Source: Novosphingobium sp. ERN07 (lineage in GTDB: Bacteria; Pseudomonadota; Alphaproteobacteria; Sphingomonadales; Sphingomonadaceae). Taken from it: DNA of 41,818 nucleotides. Location: the NCBI RefSeq assembly GCF_012641335.1, contig NZ_JABAID010000025.1, positions 1 to 41,818 of the forward strand. Direction: 5' to 3'. How positions within the stretch are numbered: position 1 is the first letter of the stretch; each line of letters begins with the position of its first letter. Below the pieces are notes generated by a model. It searched no databases. It was not told the origin of the DNA and saw only the letters and a list, made by a program, of their open reading frames with translations. Positions 1-8,703 of this stretch are shown here, piece by piece. The position numbers were made by a program, and so were the translations under genes.

Positions 1-675
1 GGCATCCCAGCAATGCCCACCAGCCCGCTCAAATGCCCGCACTCGACCCGTCAAACACAAAACCGGTCAGCGTGCCGCCAAAGTCGCGGTTATTGCGGGG
101 GTCCAGCTCCCGATGAGAGTGTAGCGTTTTGCCGGGGGTGGGGCTCGCCCCACCCCCGGCAACAAAATTCAAGTCGCTATGTGGGCTGCGATTTGTTCCC
201 CAATGAGATGCCGGTAGTTATGAGCCATTGCGCGTCCTTTTGAGTGGGGCACAAAGTGCCCGGAAATCCTCAAAATTCGCACTTCCAGATAGAATTCACC
301 AGGAGAGAACGTCTAGATTGATAATTATAATTATGTAAAATATCCAGCCGGTTGCGAAGTTACGGGTAAATAGTAATTCTTATCGGCATATTGTCGTTAT
401 CAGTGAATCCATGCGCCTCAGACAACCAGATCAGACACTCATGGCAGCGCCTCCTCGCGCCGCCATTGGATCAACCGATCCGCCTCTACGCAAGGAATCT
501 AATGGGTCCTGAGCCTAGAGGGTTTAGGCCGACAGACCACGACTAGAGGCGTAGTTCGTAAAACTGCGTGTGAATTTCCAATGTTGCAGCACATGCCACG
601 GGCGTGCACCACCCCCGGCAACTGCTACCAGATCAATCGCTTTTCGCACCTAAAAGACAAACTACACAGGTTGGT
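1..675. other. Gene-poor left end
   Basis: I see no convincing gene here. The short open frames have no ribosome-binding site, no recognisable domain and a composition unlike the neighbouring genes. The stretch holds a strong GC hairpin (131-160), a smaller palindrome (247-261, GGGCAC-AAA-GTGCCC), an AT-rich segment around 310-400 with a 14-bp perfect palindrome at 321-334, and an 8-bp inverted repeat CGCCTCTA/TAGAGGCG (481-488 and 544-551). The AT-rich part contrasts with the GC-rich flanks and may be a promoter region or the scar of an old insertion. That is inference only. Confidence 0.5.
131..160. repeat. Perfect 13-bp GC hairpin
   Basis: Thirteen bases at 131-143 pair perfectly with 148-160 around a CTCG loop. 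Two T:A pairs outside extend the stem. Neither strand has a run of T after the stem, so it is not a classic intrinsic terminator. It could be an intergenic palindromic repeat or an RNA-stabilising hairpin of a transcript entering from outside the window. Confidence 0.6.
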
Positions 676-1590
676 CTATGTCCTGGGCTCTCCCATCCGC
701 ACGAGATCGGCCAGCAGCCGCGTGGTGGGAACATCAACCCCGGCTTGCGCGGCGATGCGTTCTATCGCGCCGTTGATCGATTCGATCTCGGTAAGCCTCC
801 CGGCAAGGCGATCCTGCAGCATCGATGGCTTGTGCGTGCGGTGATTGGCCAGTGCGAAATCCGTCTTGGCGACAAGGCGTTCCCGGTCCATCGCAATGCC
901 CAGTGCATCGGCTGTGGCAATGGTTTCATCCAGCACGGCGGTGGCGATGCGGCGCCCTTCGGGCGTGTCCAGCCCGCCCACGGGAAGCCCGGTGATGGTC
1001 GAAAGTGAATTGAGCGCTGCGTTAAAGGCGACCTTTTCCCACACGGCAGACTGCACATCCGCATCGGCAGCGGCATTGAGCGCGCCCGCATTCAGCCATC
1101 CGGCAACCGTACCGGCGTGGGCATGGGCTGCTTCATCGATACCGCCGAGCCAGATATGCCCCTGCCCGTGCGAAGCTACCGCATTCGGCCCTTCCAAATC
1201 CGCCGGAAAGTCCGTCACACCCCAAAGAATACACTTCTTTTCAAACACATCGGCAATAGCCTCAACATTGCCAAGGCCATTCTGCAATGTCAGCACAAGG
1301 CAGCGCCCATCGCTGAGATGGGCGACAGACCGGATCGCCGCCGCGCTGTGCATCCCCTTGGTCATCAGGATCACCAGATCGACCGAACCCGATACGTCCG
1401 CCGCCAGCGCAGCCCCGACATTCGCCACATGATGCCCGCGATCGTCGTGCAGGTGGATGCCTTCGCGTGCGATCAGGGCCAGCCTTTGCGCGTCAACGTC
1501 AACAACGGTCACCTCCTGCCCGCCCAGCGCCAATCTGGCCGCCAGCAAGCACCCCATCGCTCCTGCACCGACAATTACCACTTTCGCCAT
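676..1590 (-). CDS. Ketopantoate reductase-family 2-hydroxyacid dehydrogenase
   Basis: 304 residues, the usual length for the ApbA/PanE (ketopantoate reductase) family. The N-terminus carries the Rossmann motif GAGAMG (residues 8-13). The C-terminal half has EKVAFN (185-190), matching the family's catalytic Lys (K186) and substrate Asn (N190). The family reduces 2-oxo acids with NAD(P)H. Besides ketopantoate reductase it includes the D-mandelate dehydrogenases of enterococci. The gene lies 56 bases downstream of a LysR regulator on the same strand, next to a divergently transcribed benzoylformate decarboxylase. A role as an aryl D-2-hydroxyacid (mandelate-like) dehydrogenase is therefore more likely than pantothenate synthesis, but this is inferred from context. 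The start ATG is the first in frame and begins directly with the Rossmann strand. Confidence 0.85.
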   Translation of the reverse strand: MAKVVIVGAGAMGCLLAARLALGGQEVTVVDVDAQRLALIAREGIHLHDDRGHHVANVGAALAADVSGSVDLVILMTKGMHSAAAIRSVAHLSDGRCLVLTLQNGLGNVEAIADVFEKKCILWGVTDFPADLEGPNAVASHGQGHIWLGGIDEAAHAHAGTVAGWLNAGALNAAADADVQSAVWEKVAFNAALNSLSTITGLPVGGLDTPEGRRIATAVLDETIATADALGIAMDRERLVAKTDFALANHRTHKPSMLQDRLAGRLTEIESINGAIERIAAQAGVDVPTTRLLADLVRMGEPRT

Positions 1591-1646
1591 GCTGCAAAGG
1601 CCCTCTCACGTGTGTGCGCGAGTGTCCTTGCGATTCGGGCGACCAG

Positions 1647-2543
1647 TCAACTCCTGTTCGCCAGCGGAAAATGATCGAGGAACTGCCGCGCTGCGCCGGG
1701 CAACAGGCCCGACCGCCGCCGATAGAGCAGGAACCGGCGCGTCCGCTCCATCGCGGGCACATCGAGTTTGCGCATCGTGGCTGCGGCAACGTGCGCGGCC
1801 AGCAAGGGCTGCGGCAGCCAGCACAGCAGCGCGCTGTTCGCACTGATCGCGATCATCGCTTCGACCGATGCAGTTTCAACGACGATGGCCGGTGGCGGCA
1901 GGCCCAGTTCCGCGCAAATCGCCTCGAACTGGATGCGCGGGGTCATCGCCTTGCCCGGCATCACCCACCCCTGCCCGGCCAGATCGGCCAAGGCGGGCTG
2001 CGCTGGCAAAGGGTGCGCATCGGCGCAGAACACCGCAAATTCATCGGAATAGTTGCAGGTGCCGATCAGTTCGAAGTCCGCAGGCGGCAGCGGGCTGGCC
2101 GTTACCGCCAGATCGATGCGTCGCCCAATCAGCGCATCGCCCAGTTCGCCGTCCACCGCTTCTATCGCTTCGGCGGTCAATTGCGGAAAGGCGTGCAGAA
2201 ACCGGCCCAGCGATTGCGCCACCAGCGTGCGCATCACGGCGGCCACCGCACCGATCCGCACCGTGCCCCGGCGCAATCCGCGCAAGGCATCGAGTTCGGC
2301 ACGCGCGGCCAGCATTTCGGATTCCAGCAAGCGCGCGTGCGGCAGCAGCGCCTCGCCCGCAGCGGTCAGCGTCATCCCCTTGCTCTGCCGTTCGAACAGG
2401 CGCGCCCCAAGCCCCTGTTCCATGCGCTGTATCACGCGGCTGAGCGACGGCTGCGTCAAGTGAACAAGCGCGGCGGCGCGGCCAAGGCTGCCGGTTTCGG
2501 CCACGGCAAGGAATGCGCGCAACTGGCGTTGATCCAGATCCAT
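1647..2543 (-). CDS. LysR-family transcriptional regulator
   Basis: 298 residues, normal for LysR-type regulators. The winged helix-turn-helix occupies residues 1-60, with the family pattern RAAALVHLTQPSLSRVIQRM. The rest is the periplasmic-binding-protein-like effector domain. The open frame extends further upstream, but the ATG at 2543 starts exactly where the family starts (MDLDQRQLRAFLAV), so the longer version is rejected. The gene diverges from the benzoylformate decarboxylase gene across about 106 bases, the classical arrangement for a LysR protein controlling its neighbour. It probably responds to an aromatic acid or a pathway intermediate. It may also drive the downstream ketopantoate-reductase-like gene. 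Confidence 0.9.
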   Translation of the reverse strand: MDLDQRQLRAFLAVAETGSLGRAAALVHLTQPSLSRVIQRMEQGLGARLFERQSKGMTLTAAGEALLPHARLLESEMLAARAELDALRGLRRGTVRIGAVAAVMRTLVAQSLGRFLHAFPQLTAEAIEAVDGELGDALIGRRIDLAVTASPLPPADFELIGTCNYSDEFAVFCADAHPLPAQPALADLAGQGWVMPGKAMTPRIQFEAICAELGLPPPAIVVETASVEAMIAISANSALLCWLPQPLLAAHVAAATMRKLDVPAMERTRRFLLYRRRSGLLPGAARQFLDHFPLANRS

Positions 2544-2649
2544 GCAACATCTGTATGACTTTCGGCCAAGTATGCAATTGCATCTATCGCGCTGGCGCAA
2601 CACACTGACAGCCAGATGCCGCAACCGGCACGCGCCTGTGGGAGACACT
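2544..2649. promoter_or_regulatory. Divergent LysR/decarboxylase promoter with palindrome
   Basis: This intergenic space between the LysR start and the decarboxylase start contains a perfect 12-bp palindrome, ATGCAATTGCAT (2572-2583). A further ATGCAA lies at 2542-2547, and GTATG occurs twice (2553 and 2570 regions). Such dyads are plausible binding sites for the adjacent LysR protein. A purine-rich Shine-Dalgarno GGAGAC (2641-2646) precedes the decarboxylase ATG. Confidence 0.5.
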
Positions 2650-4209
2650 ATGCCGACCGTCCGCCATGCCACCGTTGCGCTGCTGCGCGAATTGGGGATG
2701 ACCACGATCTTCGGCAATCCGGGGTCCACCGAACTGCCGATGTTCCGCGATTTTCCGGCGGATTTCCGCTATGTGATGGGGCTTCAGGAATCGGTCGTGC
2801 TGGGCATGGCCGATGGCTATGCCCAAGGCACGCGCAATGCCGCCCTGGTCAATCTGCACAGCTCTGCGGGCACCGGCCACGCGCTTGGCAACCTCTTCAC
2901 CGCGTGGAAGAACCAGACGCCGCTGGTGGTCACCGCCGGGCAGCAGGCGCGCTCTATCCTGCCCTATGAACCGTTCCTCTTTGCCGAACGGCCCACCGAA
3001 TTTCCCCGCCCCTTCGTGAAATGGGCCTGCGAACCGGCCCGCGCGCAGGATGTGCCCGCCGCCATCGCGCGGGCATACCATGTGGCGATGGAGCCGCCCT
3101 TTGGCCCCACCTTCGTCTCCATCCCCATCGATGATTGGGACCAGCCCTGCGATCCTTATCCGGCGCGCACGATTCACGCCCGCCGCGTGCCCGAAAGCGC
3201 CCCAATCGCCCAATGTGGCGCAGCGCTGGCAAAGGCCCGCGCGCCTGCACTGGTCGTCGGCGCAGGCGTGGCACGCGATGGGGCGTGGGATGCGGTGATC
3301 GCGCTGGCGGAACGGCACAAGGCGGCAGTTTGGGTTGCGCCCATGTCTGCGCGGTGCAGCTTTCCCGAAGATCATCCGCTGTTCGCAGGCTTTCTGACAG
3401 CAGGGCGCGAAGCCATCGTTGCTGCGCTCACCCCCCATGATTTCGTGCTGGCGCTGGGCGGGCCGATGAATCTTTACCATGTTGAGGGCCAAGGCCCGCA
3501 CATGCCGGCCCACGCCGATGTCTGGCTGATTGGCGACAATCATGTTCACGCCGCATGGGCGCCAGTGGGCACGGCCATCGTGGCAAACTGCGATGCGGCC
3601 TTGGCCATGCTGCTGGAAGGCCCTGCCCCGGCGGCCGGCCGGAACGCACCTGCCCCCTGCCCGCGCCCGCCATTGCTCGATGGCAGCGCGATAACCGATG
3701 CTTTCGTGCTGCAACAGATTGCCGCCCTGCGCCCGCGCACATCGGTGATCGTCGAAGAAGCGCCATCAAGCCGGGGCGCGATGCACGATCGCCTGCCCAT
3801 CGTTGCTGCGGACACGTTCTACACCACGGCCAGCGGCGGCCTGGGCCATGGGCTTCCGGCGGCCATCGGCATGGCGCTGGCACGGCCGCAGGACAAGGTG
3901 ATCGCCGTGCTGGGCGATGGGTCGGCCATGTATGCAATTCAGGGGTTGCACGCCGCCGCACAGCTTGGGCTTTCGGTCAGCTTCGTGATCATCAAGAACG
4001 GGCGGTATGAAGCGCTGCACAGCTTCGGGCGGCACTTCGGGATGCAAAGCCTTGTCGGCACGCAATTCCCCGAACTCGATTTTTGCGCGCTGGCGCAGGG
4101 GCATGGCGTGCCCTCGCGCCGCGCCGATGATGCCGCCGCGCTCGATGCGGCACTGCAGTGGTCCTTCGCCGCAGAAGGGCCGACGCTGGTGGAGGCAGTT
4201 GTAGCATGA
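2650..4209 (+). CDS. mdlC: Benzoylformate decarboxylase (ThDP-dependent)
   Basis: 519 residues, close to the 528 of Pseudomonas putida MdlC. Active-site residues can be placed at the same numbers as in that enzyme: Ser26 in NPGSTELP, the cofactor-activating Glu47 and His70 in NLHSSAGTG. His277 (YHVEG) matches its second catalytic His (281). The C-terminal ThDP/Mg motif begins GDGS at 422 and ends at Asn450, with Lys449 where the family usually has Asn. The predicted reaction is non-oxidative decarboxylation of an aryl 2-oxo acid to the aldehyde and CO2 in the cytoplasm. The ATG at 2650 has GGAGAC just upstream and starts the protein where the family starts; the frame upstream is not protein-like. 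Its stop overlaps the next ATG (ATGA), so it is translationally coupled to the dioxygenase alpha subunit. Ring substituents of the true substrate are unknown. Confidence 0.88.
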   Translation: MPTVRHATVALLRELGMTTIFGNPGSTELPMFRDFPADFRYVMGLQESVVLGMADGYAQGTRNAALVNLHSSAGTGHALGNLFTAWKNQTPLVVTAGQQARSILPYEPFLFAERPTEFPRPFVKWACEPARAQDVPAAIARAYHVAMEPPFGPTFVSIPIDDWDQPCDPYPARTIHARRVPESAPIAQCGAALAKARAPALVVGAGVARDGAWDAVIALAERHKAAVWVAPMSARCSFPEDHPLFAGFLTAGREAIVAALTPHDFVLALGGPMNLYHVEGQGPHMPAHADVWLIGDNHVHAAWAPVGTAIVANCDAALAMLLEGPAPAAGRNAPAPCPRPPLLDGSAITDAFVLQQIAALRPRTSVIVEEAPSSRGAMHDRLPIVAADTFYTTASGGLGHGLPAAIGMALARPQDKVIAVLGDGSAMYAIQGLHAAAQLGLSVSFVIIKNGRYEALHSFGRHFGMQSLVGTQFPELDFCALAQGHGVPSRRADDAAALDAALQWSFAAEGPTLVEAVVA

Positions 4210-5543
4210 CCATCGATGTGACCGCCTATGTCGATGACCGGCCTGAAGAGGGCATTTTCCGCGTCAACCGTGCCATCTTTACCGACGAACAGGTGTTCGA
4301 AGCGGAAATGGCGCGGATTTTCGAAGGCGGGTGGGTGTTTCTGGGGCTGGCGGCGCAAGTGCCTGCCCCGCACGATTTCTTCACCACCTTTGCCGGACGC
4401 GTGCCGATCATGGTGCAGCGCGATGGTGCGGGCGCGTTGCGCGCTTTCGTCAATTCCTGCCCGCATAAGGGTGCGCGTCTGGCGCAGACGCAATCGGGCA
4501 ATGCGCGCCTGCACGTGTGCCCCTATCATAGCTGGAGCTTTGACAGCGCGGGCCGCAGCAAGGCGGTGAAGTGGCAGAAGGCGGGATGCTATAGCGCGGC
4601 CTTCGATCAGCAGGATCACGGCCTTGCCGCGATGCCCCGCTTTGAAAACTATCGCGGTTTCCTGTTCGGCAGCCTTTCGGCCAACGTGCCGCCGCTGGCC
4701 GACTATCTGGGCGAAGCGGCCAAGCTGCTCGATCTGGTGGCGGACCAGAGTGAAGATGGCGTGGAACTGGTGCCGGGGCAGGTGACGTTCACCTATCAGG
4801 CCAACTGGAAGCTTCAGTTGGAAAACTGTTCCGATGCCTATCACTTCACCTCCGCCCACCCGTCCTACATCCGCGTGCTCGAACGGCGGCAGCAGGAAGC
4901 CAGCGGCGAAGTTGTCGCCTCGGTCTGGGAAAACAGCGATTACTGGAAGGAAGAGACGAAAGGCGTGGGTGGCGGCAGCTATTCGTTCCCCAATGGCCAT
5001 GTGCTCAACTGGGGCGTGTTCGGCATCACGCCCGCGATCCCGCTGTACGAAAGTGCTGCCGTTCTGGCCGAGCGGCATGGCGAGGGCAAGCGCGACTGGA
5101 TGTTCAATATGCGCAACCTCACGATCTTCCCCAACCTGCAAGTGGCGGAAAACGCATCGAGCCAGTTGCGCGTGATCCGCCCGCTTGGCCCCGGCCTTAC
5201 CGAGATGCGCACATGGTGCATCGCGCCTGTGGGTGAAAGCGCCGCCGCGCGCCGCCAGCGCATCCGCCAGTACGAGGATTTCTTCAATCCAACCGGCATG
5301 GCCACGCCCGATGATACGGTGAGCTATGAGAACTGCCAGATCGGCTATGCCGGAACGGTCGATCCGTGGCTGCAAGGCTATGCGCGGGGAATGACCGCAT
5401 CGGTCGCAGGCGGAAACCGCTTTTCCGACCGCATCGGGATGAACCCGGCCCGCAGCGTACTGGCGGATTCGCAGCTTTGCGATGAAACGCTTTATCACGC
5501 CTATTACCGCGCGTGGGTCGCCCGGATGGAGGGCGCTGCGTGA
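4206..5543 (+). CDS. Aromatic ring-hydroxylating dioxygenase, alpha subunit
   Basis: 445 residues, standard for the large subunit of Rieske ring-hydroxylating dioxygenases of the benzoate/anthranilate/phthalate-like groups. The Rieske [2Fe-2S] ligands are Cys85, His87, Cys105 and His108. The mononuclear iron site is seen in the 210-218 region: bridging Asp210, His213 and His218 in DAYHFTSAH. The enzyme should add both atoms of O2 to an aromatic ring, giving a cis-dihydrodiol or, with loss of a carboxylate, a catechol. It needs electrons from a reductase and perhaps a ferredoxin, neither of which is in the window. The ATG overlaps the decarboxylase stop by four bases and the stop overlaps the beta-subunit ATG. 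The three genes therefore form one operon under the divergent LysR regulator. Confidence 0.92.
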   Translation: MTIDVTAYVDDRPEEGIFRVNRAIFTDEQVFEAEMARIFEGGWVFLGLAAQVPAPHDFFTTFAGRVPIMVQRDGAGALRAFVNSCPHKGARLAQTQSGNARLHVCPYHSWSFDSAGRSKAVKWQKAGCYSAAFDQQDHGLAAMPRFENYRGFLFGSLSANVPPLADYLGEAAKLLDLVADQSEDGVELVPGQVTFTYQANWKLQLENCSDAYHFTSAHPSYIRVLERRQQEASGEVVASVWENSDYWKEETKGVGGGSYSFPNGHVLNWGVFGITPAIPLYESAAVLAERHGEGKRDWMFNMRNLTIFPNLQVAENASSQLRVIRPLGPGLTEMRTWCIAPVGESAAARRQRIRQYEDFFNPTGMATPDDTVSYENCQIGYAGTVDPWLQGYARGMTASVAGGNRFSDRIGMNPARSVLADSQLCDETLYHAYYRAWVARMEGAA

Positions 5544-6040
5544 TGGCAACACTGACCCGCGCCGAGGCCGAGGAACTGCTGTTCCGCGAAGCCCTGCTGA
5601 TCGATACGCAGCGCTATGCCGAATGGCTGGCGATGTTCACGCCCGACATCGAATTCTGGATGCCCGCATGGCGCAACGAGACGGAGACCACCGCCGACCC
5701 GGATCGCGAACTGTCGCTGATCTATTATAAAGGCCGCCGCAATCTGGAAGACCGCGTGATGCGGCTGACCTCCGGCCTCTCCACCGCCTCCACCCCGCCC
5801 CCGCGCGTGGTCCACGCGATCAGCAATGTGCTGGTCACGGCAGCGCAAGGCGAAACGGCGGATATAAGCGCCGTATTCACCTGCCACCGCTTCGACGTGA
5901 GGATGAACCGGGCGGAATGCTTCTTCGGGCGTTACGAATACCACCTGCGGCATGAAGACGGCGATTGGCGCATCGCCGCCAAAAAGATCATCCTGCTCAA
6001 CGATGTGATCCCCACGGTGGTGGACGTGACTTCTATATAG
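5543..6040 (+). CDS. Aromatic ring-hydroxylating dioxygenase, beta subunit
   Basis: 165 residues of the SnoaL/NTF2-like cone fold used by dioxygenase small subunits, which stabilise the alpha3beta3 hexamer and carry no cofactor. Typical features are the helical start EAEELLFREALLIDTQRYAE, the central WMPAW region and the C-terminal strand AAKKIILLNDVIPTVVD. The start ATG shares its A with the TGA stop of the alpha subunit; a GTG one codon earlier is a possible alternative. The 3' end overlaps the end of the convergent amidase gene by eight bases, so the two transcripts must run into each other. Confidence 0.9.
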   Translation: MATLTRAEAEELLFREALLIDTQRYAEWLAMFTPDIEFWMPAWRNETETTADPDRELSLIYYKGRRNLEDRVMRLTSGLSTASTPPPRVVHAISNVLVTAAQGETADISAVFTCHRFDVRMNRAECFFGRYEYHLRHEDGDWRIAAKKIILLNDVIPTVVDVTSI

Positions 6041-7547
6041 CAGGCCGCCGCGCCCCCCACGGCGCGGCCTTTTCCACCTGCCCGGCCAGCCGGAACAGCA
6101 GCGCCTCTTCGCCATAGCGCCCCGTCGCCATCACGCCGATGGGCAACCCGTCGGCAGACATGCCCAGCGGCAACGACATGCTCGGCTGGCCGGTGCCGTT
6201 GTAGATGCCGGTAAAGGCCGTAAACGCCCCCACCTCGCGCCCCCAGTCCGCCATGCTGCGCCCGGTATCCAGCCCGATCCGGCCCAGCGGCAACGGCGGG
6301 GCCGAAAGCGTGGGCGAAAGGATCACGTCGTACCGTTCCATGAACTGCGCGATGGCCACGGCAGCGGCCTGATAGGCGTTGTTGCCGCGCGCATAGTCCA
6401 TGCCGGTATAGCCTTTGCCCATCGTGATGAAGTCCTGCGTGGTGCGCTCCACCACGTCCGGTCCCAGTTCGATGCCCAGCGCCTTGGCCCGGTCCACGCA
6501 GTCCGCCGCCACCGCCGATGCCATCAGCGCAAAACTGCTGGCCCCGATGCTGGCGAAATCGATCTTCGGCGCGGCCTCTTCCACATGGTGGCCAAGGCCC
6601 TCAAGCAGCTTTGCCGCATCGCGCGTGGCGGCCAGCACTTGCGCATCCACCGGCGCGCCGGAAAATGGCACAAGCATCAGCGCCACCCGCAGCTTCCCCG
6701 GATCACGGCCCACTTCGGCAAGGAAAGGTCGCTCCGGCGATGGCGCGCCATAGCGCGATCCCGGCTCCACTCCGTGCGTCGCATCCAGAATAGCAGCGGA
6801 ATCGCGTACGGTGCGGCTCACCGCGTGGTGGACAGACATGCCGCCCCATCCCTCTGTCCGCGCAGGCCCCATCGGCACCCGACCGCGCGATGGTTTCAGC
6901 CCGAACAACCCACAGCATGACGCCGGAATGCGGATCGACCCGCCGCCATCGGTGGCGTGTGCCGCCGGGATCACGCCCGCCGCCACTGCCGCCGCTGCGC
7001 CGCCGGACGATCCGCCCGCGATGTGCGCCGGGTTCCACGGATTGCGCGTCGGCCCCATCGCCACGCTTTCGGTCGTGCCGGTCAGGCCGAACTCCGGCGT
7101 CGTTGTCTTGCCGAAAATCACAAAGCCCGCGCGTTCGACCCGCTTCACCAGTTCGGACGTCACGGCAGCACGCTGGCCCTTATACAGCCTGCTGCCGTTC
7201 TCGGTCACTTCACCCGCGATATAGGTGTTCAAGTCTTTCAGCAGCCAAGGCACGCCCGTAAACGCCCCTTGCGGCAGCCCCGCAGCAATCGCCTTACGTC
7301 CATAGTCATAGTGCTTCTGCGCCATGAAATTGAACTTGGGGTTCAGTGCCTCGGCCCGCGCAATCGCTGCTTCCAGCAGTTCGGTGGGCGAAACCTTGCG
7401 CGCCTTGACCAGCGCGGCAAGGCCAAGGGAATCGTGAGTGTCGAGCACGTCGTTCATGGTTGCCGCTTTCGTCGCCCCTGAAAAACCGGCACTCGCTGCA
7501 AGCGCGATCCCTCCGGCAATGGCTTCGCGCCGCGTTGGCCCCGTCAC
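6033..7547 (-). CDS. Amidase signature enzyme with Tat-like leader
   Basis: 504 residues of the amidase-signature family, which hydrolyses carboxamides through a Ser-cisSer-Lys triad. The triad is visible as Lys104, Ser180 (AGGSSGG) and nucleophile Ser204 (GGGSIRIPAS), with the family's 24-residue spacing between the serines. The N-terminus TRREAIAGGIALAASAG followed by Ala-rich sequence looks like a twin-arginine leader, so the enzyme may be exported or membrane-anchored. The start is GTG at 7547, overlapping the stop of the upstream Rieske gene as GTGA. A later ATG at 7457 would remove the leader. It is the last gene of a minus-strand operon after ligase, amidohydrolase-like protein and Rieske oxygenase. 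It might release an amino acid or amide from a conjugate, but the substrate is unknown. Confidence 0.88.
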   Translation of the reverse strand: MTGPTRREAIAGGIALAASAGFSGATKAATMNDVLDTHDSLGLAALVKARKVSPTELLEAAIARAEALNPKFNFMAQKHYDYGRKAIAAGLPQGAFTGVPWLLKDLNTYIAGEVTENGSRLYKGQRAAVTSELVKRVERAGFVIFGKTTTPEFGLTGTTESVAMGPTRNPWNPAHIAGGSSGGAAAAVAAGVIPAAHATDGGGSIRIPASCCGLFGLKPSRGRVPMGPARTEGWGGMSVHHAVSRTVRDSAAILDATHGVEPGSRYGAPSPERPFLAEVGRDPGKLRVALMLVPFSGAPVDAQVLAATRDAAKLLEGLGHHVEEAAPKIDFASIGASSFALMASAVAADCVDRAKALGIELGPDVVERTTQDFITMGKGYTGMDYARGNNAYQAAAVAIAQFMERYDVILSPTLSAPPLPLGRIGLDTGRSMADWGREVGAFTAFTGIYNGTGQPSMSLPLGMSADGLPIGVMATGRYGEEALLFRLAGQVEKAAPWGARRPAI

Positions 7548-8614
7548 ACGTAATACCGCGCGTAATACTTGCGGAACTGCGCAATCGGCCCATCGCCTTC
7601 GCAGATCAGCGCATTGGGTTCGAACTTCTGGCGATCCCAGATCACCTTGTCCTGATCGAACTGCTTGCAGATATCGCGGATGATCGCCTTCGCCACGCCC
7701 GCGCGTTCGCCCTCGGCCTGCGCGCGCGGCTGGGTAAAGCAGAAGCGGACATGCACATGGTCCAGCTCCACCGGGGTGATGCAGGCCACCAGCAGCGTTT
7801 CCGAGATGCCGGTAAAGCGCGTCCAGCTTTGCCCCGGTCCCATCGTGTCATAGCTGATCTGGCCATCAACCTCGCCCCACGGCGTGCCCATCTTGGCCTT
7901 CACATCGGCGCCCCGGCCCCAGTCGCCCCAGCGCAGATCGCCCAGCGGCACGTTGGCGGTGCCGTGAATGTACTTGAAGTGCGCCACGTCCACGCCGTTT
8001 TCGGCCATGTTCTGGATCGATCCATAGACGTTCCATTCGAAAACGTCATAATCGGTCCATTTGGGGTCGGTCGCTTCGGGCAGATGCTGCACATCAAACA
8101 GCGGCGCTGCATCTTCCGGGTGATACCACACCCAGATCCAGCGGTTCGCCTCGGTCACATGCCAGGTTCGCGTGCATTTGCGCTTCACCTGCGGCGGGAT
8201 CGATTTGGAATAGGGAATCTCCTTCACGATCCCCTCTTCCCCATCATACCGCCATGCGTGGAACGGGCATTCCAGCAGGTTGCCATGCACTTTGCCGCCG
8301 TGGCCCATGTGCGCGCCCAGATGCCGGCAATAGGCATCGATCACGCGCACCTGCCCATCTTCCCCGCGCCACATGGCAAGGTCTTTGGAAAAATAGCGCA
8401 GCGGCTTCACCTCGCCCACGGCAAGATTTGCGGAAAGATCGATGGCATACCAGCCGAACGGAAAGCCGATATCCAGATTGCGCTCCTGCACCGAAGCGCG
8501 CCCTTCGACCGGCCCAGTGCGCCAGTCGATCAGATCCTGCCCGCGCAGCTTTTCAAGGATTTGCCACACCGCCACAGGTGCGGTGCGGGCGTCTGTCGCC
8601 ACTGTATCCGCCAT
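7544..8614 (-). CDS. Rieske non-heme iron oxygenase (KshA-like)
   Basis: 356 residues, the length of single-component-type oxygenases such as 3-ketosteroid 9-alpha-hydroxylase KshA and cholesterol 7-desaturases, shorter than aromatic-ring alpha subunits. Rieske ligands are Cys96, His98, Cys116 and His119 (CRHLGAHMG and CPFHAW). The catalytic iron site is Asn206/Asp209/His212/His217 in ENGVDVAHFKYIHG. The start at 8614 is chosen over an upstream ATG because AGGAG sits seven bases before it. The absence of a beta subunit gene beside it fits the KshA-like group. It likely hydroxylates or desaturates an alicyclic or terpenoid ring, but sequence alone does not fix the substrate. The stop overlaps the amidase GTG. 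Confidence 0.88.
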   Translation of the reverse strand: MADTVATDARTAPVAVWQILEKLRGQDLIDWRTGPVEGRASVQERNLDIGFPFGWYAIDLSANLAVGEVKPLRYFSKDLAMWRGEDGQVRVIDAYCRHLGAHMGHGGKVHGNLLECPFHAWRYDGEEGIVKEIPYSKSIPPQVKRKCTRTWHVTEANRWIWVWYHPEDAAPLFDVQHLPEATDPKWTDYDVFEWNVYGSIQNMAENGVDVAHFKYIHGTANVPLGDLRWGDWGRGADVKAKMGTPWGEVDGQISYDTMGPGQSWTRFTGISETLLVACITPVELDHVHVRFCFTQPRAQAEGERAGVAKAIIRDICKQFDQDKVIWDRQKFEPNALICEGDGPIAQFRKYYARYYV

Positions 8615-8703
8615 GTTGTACTCCTGAATTGCCGTGGCGGGGGTTGTCTCCGCGCATCCGGCCATCTTGCGGTAGGAGCAGACTTCCCGGCTCCCTGGGA
8701 TGT

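Noticed and set aside
131..160. GC hairpin read as an intrinsic terminator
   Set aside because: No run of T follows the stem on either strand.
13..243. 76-codon open frame at the left end
   Set aside because: No ribosome site, codon use unlike the neighbours, and it runs through the perfect GC hairpin at 131-160.
3939..5552. 537-codon minus-strand open frame
   Set aside because: Antisense shadow of the decarboxylase and dioxygenase alpha genes, which have complete catalytic motifs on the plus strand.
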